Assembly: GCF_002999335.1 (NCBI RefSeq)
Contig: NW_020312700.1
Location: forward strand, 124,001-188,000
Reading direction: 5' to 3'
DNA: 64,000 nt
DNA from: Cyclospora cayetanensis
Lineage: Eukaryota > Apicomplexa > Conoidasida > Eucoccidiorida > Eimeriidae
Below are positions 48,829 through 61,051 of this stretch, piece by piece. Within the stretch, counting starts at the first letter, position 1; every line of letters starts with the position of its first letter. The translations under genes were made by a program, and so were the position numbers. The notes below the pieces were generated by a model. The model was not told where the DNA came from and made no database searches. It saw only the letters and a program-made list of their open reading frames with translations.

Positions 48829-51800
48829 ATGGCAGGCCGTACGCTATCGCCGTTGGTTCCCAAGGAGTACGTGCCAGGGCTGATGGACGAGGGGGGGCTG
48901 CCAGTGCGAGTGCGCCACATCTTCGCCCGCTATCAGAACTACATGGAAGATGCTCGGGGGGCCTCGTACCAGACCTTTGCATCGCGTTCAAGCATGCCAC
49001 TGGCTCAGACGCAAGTAGGATTGCTTGCGCTGCTAGCGCCACTCCATCATCACTCTCATCACTCCTTGCTGTCCCTCCCCGGGCACCCTAAGCGGCGGCA
49101 CTCAGAACTGCTGCCCTTTCCCCCTCTAGCACATCCTTTTCTTCGCCTTTCCTTTCCAGAATCTTCTTTATTCTGTTGGGCTTTGCTGCGCTTGCGTTTC
49201 CCGATATGTCTGCCGACGCTAGGCTGGTGGCTCCACAGTCCGACAGCTGGGTGGCTCTTCGCAGGGGCATCCCAGCGGTTACGGCTTACGGCAGGAGCGG
49301 CACATTTCCGCGACTGTGCCCTCCTGGGTGTCTCCTCCTCAGACATCCTCTCCGCTAACAGCACTTTCGTCCGTCCCGAGGACTCCCTATCCTTTGGAAG
49401 CGACAGAGTTGAACAGAGGAGCTGAGGCTATCGTTGACGGTAAGGAAGTGGGGCTACACAGCGCGAGCTGCTTTGAGCACAGTTAGATTGGGACCAGTCT
49501 AAGAGTCAGGATGGGAATGCTCCCAGGAGCACCAGAAGATTCGCTGTGCCGCCACTGTTTGGTGCACTTTTCACCCATCTTCTCTTCAGTCTTTCCGTCA
49601 TCTTGAGCAGTCTGATCTCTGCGACTTTTTGAGTTTCCATGAGGCTGTTTGGATTTGTCTTAGTGTCTTGCTGGGCATTATCTCCCAGCAACCCTTTCAT
49701 GATGCCGTTCCTCTTGGTCTCTATCCCAATGCGTGTTTGCTTCTTTTTTTCGTGCTGCTGGTTCGTTGGCTCTTTGACCTTCTGGCACTGGGTTAGCCCT
49801 GTAAAGGGACTGGACACCTTCTCTTCCTTTTCTGCGCATTCGCTCCACCTTCACTTCTATCTCCTTCATCCGCATGTCTTGGTCGCTGTCCGCATCATAC
49901 TGCGACTCCTCAGAAGGCCACTGCTTGTTGACTGAGGCGTATACGGGGGTCATGGAGGCCGGCAAGGAACAAGAATTCGCCCTTGTATTACTATCTCGAT
50001 CCCTTCCAGCTTCATCCTTATTTGTTTGCGTTGGTGAGCCTCTTACTCAGTGTCCCTTTTTGCTCGCACTCGCACTGTCTAAGGCGCAGGAGGCCCCTTA
50101 TATTCTTGGTCCACTAGCCTGTTGTATTGCCTCTCTACTGTCGATGCCTGCAGATCGGGATATTCTCTGCAAGGCATTTCTGGTGGGCCGCACACTTAGG
50201 GCCACAATTCCACCGCTGGATCCAGGGAGACACTCTGTGACAATCACAAACAGTCAGGGGGAAACTTACTTCGTTCAAGTTGGTGGCCTCCCTGGCAACA
50301 GCACCGAAAACTCAGAGACACAATCACTTCCCCTAGTTGTGGTGGCCTACCCTCCGAGCCGAAAGCAGCCAAGACTCTGCTACAGCGCCAAAGGGATGCG
50401 ACGTAGGCCAAACCGTGATGATGATGCCTCTTGTATCCAGCGGCCTTCATCTCTTCTATCTGTCTCTCGGGGTGCCTTTTCATGCCTCCTCCCGTGTCTC
50501 TTCTGCACTATAAAGTCCGCAGTGGCCTGTGGACATAGACACTTATTTCTTGTGGTTGATGGAGCTGGGCGGGGTGTATGCATGCATGCTTGTACGTGTG
50601 CAACGGCTTTGTTCACTGCTGCCCCCCTCTGCCCCCCGTTGCATGTTCGGTATATCCGTCTCGCTTCTAGACGTCTGGCGATTCGTCCTCCATTTCCCCT
50701 GCCCCCTCCCGCGTGTATATACACGCCTCCTCTGTCTGACTTTGCTTTTGCAGGGAGCTTTGAAGGCCCCTTCTCAGGTGCAGGGGCCTGTGGTCCTTAC
50801 ACGCCAGCAGAGCTAGAAGAGTTTGTTGCAGCCACAGAGAGACAGATGTGGGGGCCCAACAAGCCAGTGGTCCCCTTTAGTAACGCCTTGAGGAGTGATG
50901 TAAAGAAGGGCAAGAAGGCTCAGTCCTTCGATGACAGACTGCGGAAGTGCCTTCAGATGGCCTATGGCCAGAGAACAGCCCTCACGCGTCCAGCCGAAAG
51001 TGTCCCCTCATTTGGTTAGTCTTCCGTAATATACGTCCAGAGGAGCACTTCTTGATCCCTGCCTTCTCCTCACGTAGAGGGTTTAAATGACCCTTTATCT
51101 TCATCCCCTCAAAATTTGCCTCCAGTGCGGTTCCTCTTTCCTCTGCGCTTCGCTTTGCAGTCCCGGATGACCTTTCAGAGTGCCGCATACCCCTTGCGTT
51201 TAAGGCCTCTCTCTATGCTTCCTGTCAGCCTTCGACGAGGATGGCAATTGCCTCTTTCCATTCTCAGGTCAGTCGTACACTCTGCACATCTCTAGCGGCC
51301 TGGCAGCCGAAGGACTATGTGTCATGCCTCCTACATTGTTTAATTGTTCGGCTGTGTCTGCTACTGCATGCGTTCTGATGGCTAGTCGGCTTATTCCGCA
51401 TGCATGCAATGTGGACATGTGGGGTTGCAGATGTTCGAGTTCATGCCCTTTGGGGTTGTCTCGGCGCACATCTTCATGAAGTCGCATCCTTCAGATAAAA
51501 TAACTATCTTCGCCTTCACAATAACTCCGCCAGACAGCAAGAGTAAGCTGCCTCAGTGAAACTGCCCATTGTGTACCCATGCGAAACGCCCCTCTTCCTC
51601 TTTCCCATGCAGCTGTCTTTTTGTTTCTGCCTCCTATCCTGCCATGTGGGGGCCCCTGTCTCTCGATGTCGTACTCGTCGACCATTTTTCGTGGCATTAC
51701 TCGACCCCGCCCCTTTTCTCGCCACTCTCCATTTGTCCACTATGCTCTCTCTCTCTCTCTCTCAATTTTACTGCAGTGTCCGATTCAAACGCAGTAGCCT

Positions 51801-52818
51801 ACTATCCCTCCGTTGTCTCTGCATTCTCAGGCCGCACTGTTCCCGTGTGCTCCGAGCCTCCTAATGTAGCCTCTCTAGATCGCTTTGAGGCCTCCGAGAG
51901 ACTTTGTGCAGACACTCGCCACTGGAGACACGTAGATACGAGCGTTCCCCGGAAGAACGCAGAGGCCGCAGCCTACGTCTTTGGCACGTCAGGGGATTCC
52001 CAGTAAGCAGCCAAGCCAAGCTAAGGCCCCTATATATATGCCCGCTATCCACGCAAATTGCTACTTTAAACCCACCAACTACCACCCCAAATCTAAGGCA
52101 CTACAAGGCCGCCGCGGCGCTAATACCTGCACTGCCAGTTTTCCCATCAGAAAGCTGCTTGATGTAATATTCAGGAGTATCGTCCATGACCATGACCAGC
52201 TCTCTTCACACGCGCCTCCGCACTGCTAGCCCCTCCCTCCCTCTCTACCTCTGTGCATATGTGTCTGTCTTGCGCCTCTCCCCTCTTCTCCCCGTGAGGG
52301 CCCCCAACTGCACCCTATTTCCCCATGTCCTGTCTCGGCTCCTTAGGTGCCCGGTTCCCCAGTCTTTGAGATATTCGAAACACCCCCACAAGGAATACCC
52401 CGAGGGCATTGAGATTGCACCCTACGTCTTCCTGTACTTTGAGCCTTGGCCGGTAGCCGATCTCCCCATTCCAGAGCCAAAACTCCCGAAAATGAAGAGC
52501 GAAGGCGTGCATGGGCAGTCACCAGCTCCAAAGTCTGTCCCTGGCGGCACTGCAACAGTGAAGCCCTTAGGAACAACTGCTGCAGATGATTGTGCAGCAG
52601 ATGAAGGCCCATACTTCTCAGTTACCTTGTGCGTGGGCAAATACATTTTCTCGTCCGTTATAGGCGTGCACCGACGTGTGCTGTCCGCGATCTTCAACGA
52701 CTGGTTAAAGGAAGTGCCCCATAAGAAGGAAGCAGAGCAGCAATTGGTGAGGATGAAGCTCAAAGACGTCGTGAAACCGATACTTAACGGGGCATCTCTG
52801 GCAGGCAAGGCATTCTAA
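48829..52818 (+). CDS. Unrecognised multi-exon protein
   Basis: I do not recognise the family. Exon 1 (48829-49014) starts at an ATG in MAGRTLSPLVPKEYVPGLMD. An exon at 50154-50278 encodes a beta-rich stretch with RATIPPLDPGRHSVTITNSQ, and one from 50754 encodes a charged, helical segment. From there the structure is firm: 51161-51267, 51431-51542, 51777-52002 and 52347-52818 join in phase, giving MFEFMPFGVVSAHIFMKSHP, then YPEGIEIAPYVFLYFEPWPV, a Pro-rich linker, and a C-terminal segment with YFSVTLCVGKYIFSSVIGVH, ending GASLAGKAF. No signal peptide, membrane helix or catalytic motif stands out. Exons between 49.0 and 50.15 kb are not resolved. Compact introns and matching phases argue that it is real. 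Confidence 0.6.
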
Positions 52819-53579
52819 ATTAAGATTTTGATAGGAACTGGTTGCCTGTGTATATTGGAGGACAAACACGTGCCTCTACAGCAACCAGATACAAGGGTAC
52901 TAGCCCCGATAATTCAAATCTTAATCGTTTCTGTACAGCTGGAAAGTATTTCGGCTCTACCACAGTACACAATTAACAAATGGTGCAGAGTGATTAACAG
53001 AGTTCCCCCTCGCGATGGAGCCACTAAAACTATTCAATGTATAAAATAAGGCCATTTAAGCGGCCCCAGGAGAGAGCTGTCAGGCTGCTTAGCTAGCACG
53101 AACAAGCTTTCCAAACCTACAACCGCTGGGGTAGCCCGCAATCGAGTCTCAATCGGAGTTGAATAAAGCGAGGGTGTCATACTCCTGTGCGACCGTCTGT
53201 CAACAAATCCGTCTCTAGCGCATCAGGGTAGGGGGCTAGAAGCCTCAAGTTCTTGCAGGAGATGTCCAGAACCATTGAACAGGATGCGTCTAAGGGAAAC
53301 TGCGAGGATCTAGCAGTTGCTTCACAAGAAGTAGAAAAATCATGCCAAGATACCTGAAAAACGCTAAGGATTGTGGGTCCCCTCATGCAAATGCACGTTT
53401 GGAACGTACCACACTCAAGCGGGTTGTATGTACAGCTGACCATACCGTGCGCCTCGGGGGAGTAGACATCGATACCTCGAACTCTTTTCCATCTTATTTT
53501 ACACAAGGGGGACTTGTAAGCCCTTCGCAACGCATTCGATGCATTATGCTGCGGTTAGTGGCATTTGAAAGGTGGGCCC
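52819..53579. other. Intergenic region between convergent genes
   Basis: Lies between the stop of the plus-strand gene at 52818 and the stop of the minus-strand gene at 53580. No repeat, RNA or supported coding exon was found; a minus-strand open frame at 53177-53530 has no recognisable content. Confidence 0.5.
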
Positions 53580-55597
53580 CTAGGGTAATTCTGCAGGGTG
53601 CGCAGGGCCAGGCTTGCGGCTGACAGGGTGGTGTAGGCCCGACCAAAAGAACCTGCCGGACGGCTGCCCGCTGCTAGGCGGGGCCCCATAGGGGGTGTAA
53701 TGTTGCTGTCCATAGGGAACAGTCTGGTAGGAAGCAGAATAGCCAGGAGAGCGGCTGTTTTCCTGATAGCCCCTGAAGAATGAGGCATAGGTTTGGCTTA
53801 GTTTCTCCTGGGTATGGGGAATGTTCCCTAGGACTGTATCTTTGCTGCCCTCAACAAGGATCATGATACGGGCTGCGTCCACCTTTGCACCTTCCAAGAA
53901 GGCCTCCAGAGCAAGCTTGTTGCCCCTTAGAAGGTACTCGGCTTCCTGCTCGCCGGCGTCAATACCCTGGTCAAACTTGCACCTGTCTATCAAACAGGGG
54001 CACGAAGCGGGAGTTTACCTTCAGCCGGGCAACGGTCAAGGTGCTCCACACCGACTCTCACGGAGCTTGCAGCCTTCCCCATAATGAAGGTAAATTGCTG
54101 CACAAGCCCGTCGAGTTCGCGTGCAGACTCGTACAGTTTCCCGCAACCCACACTTCACTCTCTACTGGGGGCTGAGCGAGGGGTGTCGCTCTCCTTTCGC
54201 GGGAACGTTCACCGCAGCAACCGTTCTAATAACACCGCCAACTAGGCCGCTGATTAAGGTCGGTAGCTCTGCCAGCTTCGCGCAAAAAGTCAAGAAGAGG
54301 GCTAATGGTTAAGAAGCCAAGTAAAACACCCACAGGAGAGGCCTGGGATGGTAGCTGAGAGAAAAGAGGCGCAGAGAAATTTGCTCTACTGCTGAATAAA
54401 GCAGCTCTGCTGGGGACCAGGGGCCAGACTGAGAACGGAAGTCGGGAGACAGCAGCAGCTGCTTAGGGCGGCGCCCTTCAAGCTGCCTGGCACAAGCAAT
54501 GCTTTCGGCTGCAATGTTTAGCGATTTCCCCTCTTCTCCTTGTCCCTAGCTAATTGGTTGTACAGAGCTACCTGGACAAAAATAAATGGGTGCCCTCGTT
54601 TTCGCTTTCTGCCCATTACGCTTGATGCCCGTACCCGATCGGTGTCGGCCCTTGCCCCTAAGACACGGGAAGCTCGGACGCAAGACGCGGAACCCTTCCA
54701 TTTGCCCGTTTTTGCCTCTCCAGTCTTTAAATGTATTACTAACAGCAGCGCAGTTGTTACGAAGAAGAAGCTACGGATAACTAAGTGACAGGCAGCGGCT
54801 CCGTAGACCGGAACACAGACGACAGTGAGACCCTCCCTGTAAATAGACCATCCGAAACACGACATGCCATGTTAACGTGCATCAAGAAAGTTGCCCCTGG
54901 GAAACATAAATCAGAAAACACAGGATTTTACTTTTCATTAGTGTCTTTTGGTGGGAAAAGCCTTGGATAAAGAATTAAGGCTTGCGCTGAACTGGTACCG
55001 CGCCAGCGCTGCCTCCCCATTCAAACGCTTCCTCCTAAATCCCTCTCTGCTTTTGTGGTACACTTACAATTCGATTCATCCCCTTATTTCGCACATTTAT
55101 TATCTGGTCGGCCGGAGAAAATCTCGGTTTCCCTTTCAGCACCTCTGGTGTATGTAGCGGGATGTCCTTGGGGCCCTCTAGCAGAGCGGCTTTAGAGACC
55201 CTCTTCGGGGCAGATGTGCGTGACACCCGAATTCCAGCGCTGCTTCCGAATATAGGGTCTTTCTAAGGATTATAAGGCGGTGTAATATGGTGCGCTGACG
55301 CCGCAGCACTTCTGATGCTTCCCTGGTGTCTCTGTTTGAGTCACACATCGCTGGCGCTAGGGCCCCCTCGTCCTCTTCGTCCGCCGCTTCGGGTAGACGA
55401 GGATCTCGGTGCCCGTTAAAACTGCTGACTGCTTTTGTGGCCTCTGCCAGTCTTGACGACGCCTCTATCACAGAGACGACTCCCTGCGCTACGGAGGGGT
55501 CCAGAGGACGGACCCGGCTGGGGGGCCCCGTCCCAAGGGGCCCCAAACCCTCCCTGTATAGAGGCCCTCCATGAACTTGGCCTCTTGTGTGGCACAC
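53580..55597 (-). CDS. Unrecognised helical protein with Tyr/Gln/Pro-rich tail
   Basis: Family not recognised. The last exon (53986-53580) and the one before it (ending at 54019) join in phase as CPAED-RCKFDQGIDAGEQEAE; the segment continues NKLALEAFLEGAKVDAARIM and then a low-complexity tail with YGQQHYTPYGAPPSSGQP. Upstream minus-strand exons are likely near 54.15 kb (ARELDGLVQQFTFIMGKAAS), 54.25 kb (AKLAELPTLISGLVGGVIRT) and 55.2-55.6 kb (EASEVLRRQRTILHRLIILR), all of helical character, but their splice joints are not fully settled. The 5' end overlaps or abuts the start of the divergent membrane-protein gene at 55571, so the two may share a promoter. Confidence 0.5.
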
Positions 55598-58500
55598 GGA
55601 ATGAACAGCGCAAGCGAGCCCTCGCTGCTTCTCCCTCCGGGGGCCTCACGGGGCCCTCCCGAGGAAAGGGCCTACCGTCCAACAGGACTCGTACCATCCC
55701 CAGGAAACGCGCCTCAACATCAAGGCGTCTATCCGCCTCACCACTTCCAGGGAGCATGGGGGCCCTCTGCTGGCTCCCCATACTCCCCGTACTGGCCATA
55801 TGGGTCCGAGCAAGCCACCTGGGCCTCCACTCCGTCGGGGGCCCCTACCGGAGCGCCGGGGGCCCTCGGCGCATCGCAGGTGGCCTTGGAGAGTGAAGTT
55901 GCCTTGATACACTTTGTGGTGTACTTGGTGTGCTGCATCGGGTGTGTGTGCATATACTTGAACTACGTGGTGCTAGAGGCCCACATCTTCGCTCTGTTTT
56001 GGGCAGTGGTCTTCTCGATCCCCCTAAGGGCCGTTGTCTCCGCGATCGTTGGGCAGCCTGTTCAGCGATCCGCGCCTTCCGTCTCCAGTGTGTCGCCTTC
56101 TCCAGCTGCAGCTCCCCCCCCCCTGGCTGCAGCAGCCGAAAGGACTATTCGTGACCAGCAGGGGCCTCTGGGCCGGCTTGTGCCGCTGCAGGATCTGCAA
56201 AGGGCAGCAACAGTCCACCTGTTGCCCCCCTCCCCCTCAGCGCCCCCTTCTACCCTTCCCCTGCGGCTCCAGCAGCAGCATCTGCAGCCGCACAAGCAGT
56301 GTGAGAAGCGGGTGCGGTCCTCGTCTTCCCGACAGCCCCACAGCAACGGAGGGGCCCCCTCTGCGGCCGGCGAGGTCGCTGCGGGGGGCCCCCACGCGGC
56401 CCTCGGCGGAACTCCCAAGGACGGGGGGCCCCCAACTGCCGCTCACAAGAGGGCGATCCGGCTCAAGTCTTCTCGAGAGGCCGCATCAAGGCACTCGCAG
56501 CAGCAGCAAGGAGACGCGGACTCTCCCCCCAACAAAGGCGGCACGCAGGCTGCCACGGCCACATTGTATCTGGGAGTGACAGATGCCGCAACGCCAAGAG
56601 CAGCGCATGCAGCAGCGGCGACGGCCAATGCAGCGAGGGCCTCTATGCAGCGGGGCTCTTCGGCCCCTATGCGCGCTCCTGGCGAAGGGCATCTCCACCG
56701 CAGCAGCAAGAAACGACGGCAGCAGGATGACGGAGACCCCTCCGGGGACGGCGCTCCTCACGAAGCCTCCTTCCCCGCTTACCCCATACCCTCCTGTCCC
56801 TTCGGCAATAGCACCAGCAGGAGTGCGCGGCTCTTGCGGTGGCTGTGGCACCTTGGCGAAGGCATTCTGCAATTCGTAGGAAACTCCTTGTCCATGCGGC
56901 TTTCGCGATCGCTGCTCTCCTTTATGCTGGTGCCGATCTACGAGCTCGCGGGGCCACTGCCGGACCGGTGTGCTAGCAAGCCGTGGTTTGGCTTGCTCCA
57001 CCGCTGCTGCTTGCTGCTGCTGCTCTATCGTCTCTGTCTGGCCCCCTTCTCCCCGCAGGAAGTGCTGCATGCGGTGGGCGCCCTCCTCCTGCTATTGCTG
57101 CTCCTCGAGGTCTTCTTGCTGCCGCTCAGGGGACAGACGCTTCTCAAGAAGGGGTTCCTCCGCTGGTGAGACCTGCGCGCGCGGGGAAACAAATCGCGTG
57201 CTGAACGCTTCCCATTCTGCCTCGATCGCTTTGACGGCCGCACACAGAACGGCGGAGAGAGCCTTCGCATAAGAAAGGATATGTGGCGTTTGCCGGAGGG
57301 GCAAACAGAAAAGAGTCGGAATACTTCGCTCCGCTTTTCCACGCCTCGCTCAGTATCTGCACCTGTGCGTCTGTTATGTCTCTCTTCAGGTCCCAGCGAT
57401 TCGCGTCTCTGCGCCCTTCTTTGAGCATTTCCGCGGAGACAATGAATGCTTATGTGACTCCCCTTGTCTCCGTCTTTGTTATCTGCTGCTTCTTCTTGTG
57501 CGGCCTCCTCGTCACGGCCTTCTTCTGCTTCAATATATATAGCGAGCTCACCACGCTGTGGGAAACAGCTCATTCCCTTCTTGAGGTCTACGTTGTTCGC
57601 TCTGCCTCCTTCCAGGAAGCATACGCAAAGCTGTCTGCCCTGCTACAGCACCAACCCGACGGGGCTGCTGCTGCTGCTGCTGCCGCTGTGGAGGGAGTAA
57701 CAGCAGCATCAGAGACACCCAACACACTGGCTGGCTTTGTTGCTGCTGCCGCATCCGCTGTAAGGAGCACCGCAGCTCCCAGCGGGTCCAGTAGCGGCAG
57801 CAGCACTGCAACATTGTTGCTCGGAGGAAGTCTGGGTTGGTATTCGGACCTATGGAGGGCCATTCAGGAGCTGGCCTCTGCATCCTCCGCAGTAAATGCA
57901 GCGGCTTCCGCTGCTGCAGGTGCAGACAGCGCCTCCCTTGCGGCTCTGCAATGGACATCCACCACCGCTTCCTCGAGCCTCCACACGGAGGCCTCCCGTG
58001 CTCGCATTGGCAGTACAGAGGACCCCCCGCGTCTAGCGACTCCCAGCGCGGAATGGCCCTTGGCCGCTCCTGAGCCGCAGCAACAGCCTCAGCAGCAAAA
58101 GAGCCGTTTCACTCACCTTCACACCCCTCCAGACCCGCTGTTTTTCTCGCATGCCGAAACCTGCCCCCGATTCCTGGCCTCAGAGCCTCACGAGGTCGAT
58201 GTGGACCTCGAAGGCCATGCCTCAGCTGCGTGCTTCCTCTCTTCTGGAGGCTTACCGGAGGGGCTTTCTTCCTGCCAGGGAGAAATCGCCGGGTGGGACG
58301 CTACCAAGGCGGAAGATCTCACCAACCCCAGTTTGGAGGTCTCTCTGCTCCGTCTACACGATGGCGTGTCTCTTTCTTGCATCGATCCTTGGAGGCTCTC
58401 GGGGGGTGACGCCGGCAGCGCGCGGAGAGTCTTCCCCCTGGGGTTCGCCTGGCCCTCAACGAGCACTTCATGTCGACGGGAAGGCCTCCAAGGAAGCAGT

Positions 58501-60568
58501 TGGGCTGCATCCTTTCTCTCCCTGTTGCTTCCAGCTGGCTTGTGGAAGAGGTGGCCCAATACTGCGGAGTTGCTGGGTCACTTGAGAGAGGGCAACTTCC
58601 TCTTGGCCTTGAAACGGTCCCTTGAAGCCTCTCAAGAGGTCTACTCGCTGACCAGAGAGGCCTGGTGGAAGTACCTCTCGGAGCATGCGCACACACTCCT
58701 AGCTTGGGCCTTCAACAGCGGGCAAGCGAACTCTTACTCTTTTTGCACTAGCTTGCAACTGAGCCCAACAGCAATCCCTTTAAAGACTGGGTAGCGCTGC
58801 AAAGAGCGGTTCCACTGGGATGTTTAAAAAATGCACAGTCTTCGGGTTCTGCTGGTCGGTGGGTGCAGGTTTGGGGCCTGGAGGGTCCTCTGCTTTGTTG
58901 TGGCATTTCTCCTCCGCTTCTTTCTCTCAGCGTTTGATCTCCTCTTTCAAGTGAGTGTTCAAACGTTCGGCCTTTGGCGTTGCATGGGCCAGTATGCGTT
59001 TCAATTTGCGGCAGTGCAAACAGGATCACGGTTTGTGTATGTGTGTGAATGTATATATGTATGTATGTATGTGTATGTATGTGTGTGTGTGCATGTATGT
59101 ATATATATCTTGTAGATATACATATGAATATATATCTGGTGTGTGCTTCATTCCCACCCCAATCACAATGTTTGTTCTCTTCTTCCCATTCGCGATTGGG
59201 GCCTTATTTTTCCGGGCCTGTCCGCCTTCGTGTGCTGTCATGCCCTTACCCCTCAGTTTATCGTTTTTGTTGGGGCCCTGTATGCGCTGCTCTGCACCCC
59301 CAAGAGCTCCTTGGATTTGGTAGATGAGGTCCTCTGCGTTGTGGACCCCTCCGCAATCCTGTCTACATCAGTGAACGAGAAGATACGCGCCATTCTCTTT
59401 TCCTCCGTGAAGAAAGTGTGGTTCTACAGGTCGGCCTAGCCAACCACCCACTACAGGAAACCCCTTAAGCGCCTAGCCCCCCCAAAAACTGCAGCGCGAA
59501 GATCTCACAAGCCTTCTCAGGCCCCCATTCTGCAAACACGGAACACACCGGGTCGCCCTAAGCCCGTCAGATGCAGCAAATCCTTGAGCGCACAACATAA
59601 TGCTGAGCTTGGTTGTCAGACTGTTGGGATAGGGCGCTCCAGAGAGCTTGTGGCACAGGTTTTGCGCTTTTTCAGCCTCTTTACCTGGCTGATTTTTGAG
59701 AGCACCGGTATGCCGGTGGTATACGTGCCAACTGCCGTTTCGTCACTGCTGGCCCTCCTTCCCATCCTTCCCCCAGAAGTCGTCTCTCTCCTTCCCTCTA
59801 TTGCGCTTTGGCTGCATAAGGATGTTAGGGACTTTGGGGGCCTCTCTACAGGGGACGCTCAGACAGCAGAGGCATGGGGCCCTTGGCTGGCTGCCCCCCA
59901 TAGACTTGCAGCTCTTGCTGTCTGCGGAGCGAATGCGTATGTTCTGACCCCCAATTCCAAGTATTGAAGTCCCACCACCTGATTCCGCAGCAGGATGTAC
60001 ATGCAACAAGCCCGTACAGTCCCCCTACCCACCCTACGCATCGGCAGATGCCGGTCAGCTCGCTCCGCCTCTGTGAACAAAGAAAGTGATTTTGACGCGC
60101 TGCTTCTGTCCACAGGCTAGTCTGGTGGAATGTTACAACGTGCATATACCGAGAGATTCCGGATGCGAGCCCGTGGCTCGTAGGCCTATCCGCGGCCCTC
60201 GGGCTTTCAACCCTTGGCCTCAAAGGCATTATCCTTGGCAAGCGCGAACGTCCCACACCTGTCTCTAGATTCCCTTACTGCCTCTACAGCTTCATGAAGT
60301 CTTCTTCTCGCATCTCACTAAGGGACGCGCCTACGAGGATGTGCCGGCCCTCTGGCTGTGCATTTGGCGAAGCCATGAACTCTTCACTGCGCAACTCCCA
60401 AACCACCAGTCCTACAGACATGCAAAAATCCACGCATTCGGAATATAGGCTCTCCTTCAGATCTCCGAGTTTGGCTACCTGTGGCTGCCCACCCCTTTGA
60501 TGCACCTGTCCCTCTTGGCGTTGGTCCTCCTAGCATTCTATGACCTCTCCTGCGTTGGGTCCTTCTGA
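55571..60568 (+). CDS. TMEM245-like multi-pass membrane protein (AI-2E transporter family)
   Basis: TMEM245 proteins share the eight-helix fold of bacterial AI-2E exporters; their substrate is unknown. Exon 1 (55571-57165) opens with a Gly/Pro-rich tail, then two membrane helices (VALIHFVVYLVCCIGCVCIY onward), a long Ala/Gln/Ser-rich loop and a Leu-rich segment. Its phase fits exon 2 (57390 onward) at a shared Trp codon, leading to TPLVSVFVICCFFLCGLL and another low-complexity loop. Exon 59257-59429 joins exon 59676 onward as KKVWFY-SLFTWLIFES, the counterpart of the family segment KMAGFYGLYTWLTH, followed by VVYVPTAVSSLLALLPILPP. Exon 60116 onward has LVGLSAALGLSTLGLKGIIL, matching the conserved [20 protein letters not shown] region. 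The last helix is PLMHLSLLALVLLAFYDLS, with TGA at 60566. Donors at about 58.7 and 60.24 kb are unclear. The start could also be the in-frame ATG at 55601. Confidence 0.75.
59040..59130 (+). repeat. GTAT/TG microsatellite
   Basis: A run of TATGTATG- and TGTGTG-type units followed by TATATATATC, lying in an apparent intron of the TMEM245-like gene between the helix at about 58.9 kb and the exon at 59257. Confidence 0.7.
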
Positions 60569-61051
60569 GGGCCTCGAACAACTGTCATCGCTTGCTGTTG
60601 CTGCTCCTCTTGTTTCTTGTTGCTCTTCCTTGGTCTTCTAAAAGGCCAAGCGATACCTGATGCTCTGTTCATATTCTCCGAATTCTCGGGACTCCTTGTA
60701 ACTGCCAAGGCCCTAAATTTGTGGCTTTTTGGCTTCCCTTCATCACATGTCTTTGAGGTGTCTTGTCCTACTTTTCATAGTGTACATGTGCAGTCCCAAG
60801 CTTTTTCTGGCCTTCTGCCGGCCCTGTATATGCAGTTGGGGCGCCTTCCAGTCTCAGGGGTTCTGAGTCTTGTGCCGGCTCGGCATGCAGCTGGTGCTAG
60901 CGAACTAGATAAACATGCTTCGTGTCCATTTCTCTCGGCCGTCATGGCTTGCTGCATCCCTGTAGCCGCCCGCTCGTCTTTTTCTCTTCTGTGGACGCTC
61001 AGGCCCCGCCTTAGCAACTATGCCGCTCATTGTGGTTTCAGCAGCTTCCAA

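Noticed and set aside
55416..55799. Minus-strand frame starting MASTGSMGSQQRAP
   Set aside because: Antisense to the Gly/Pro-rich start of the TMEM245-like gene; the plus frame continues into conserved membrane helices.
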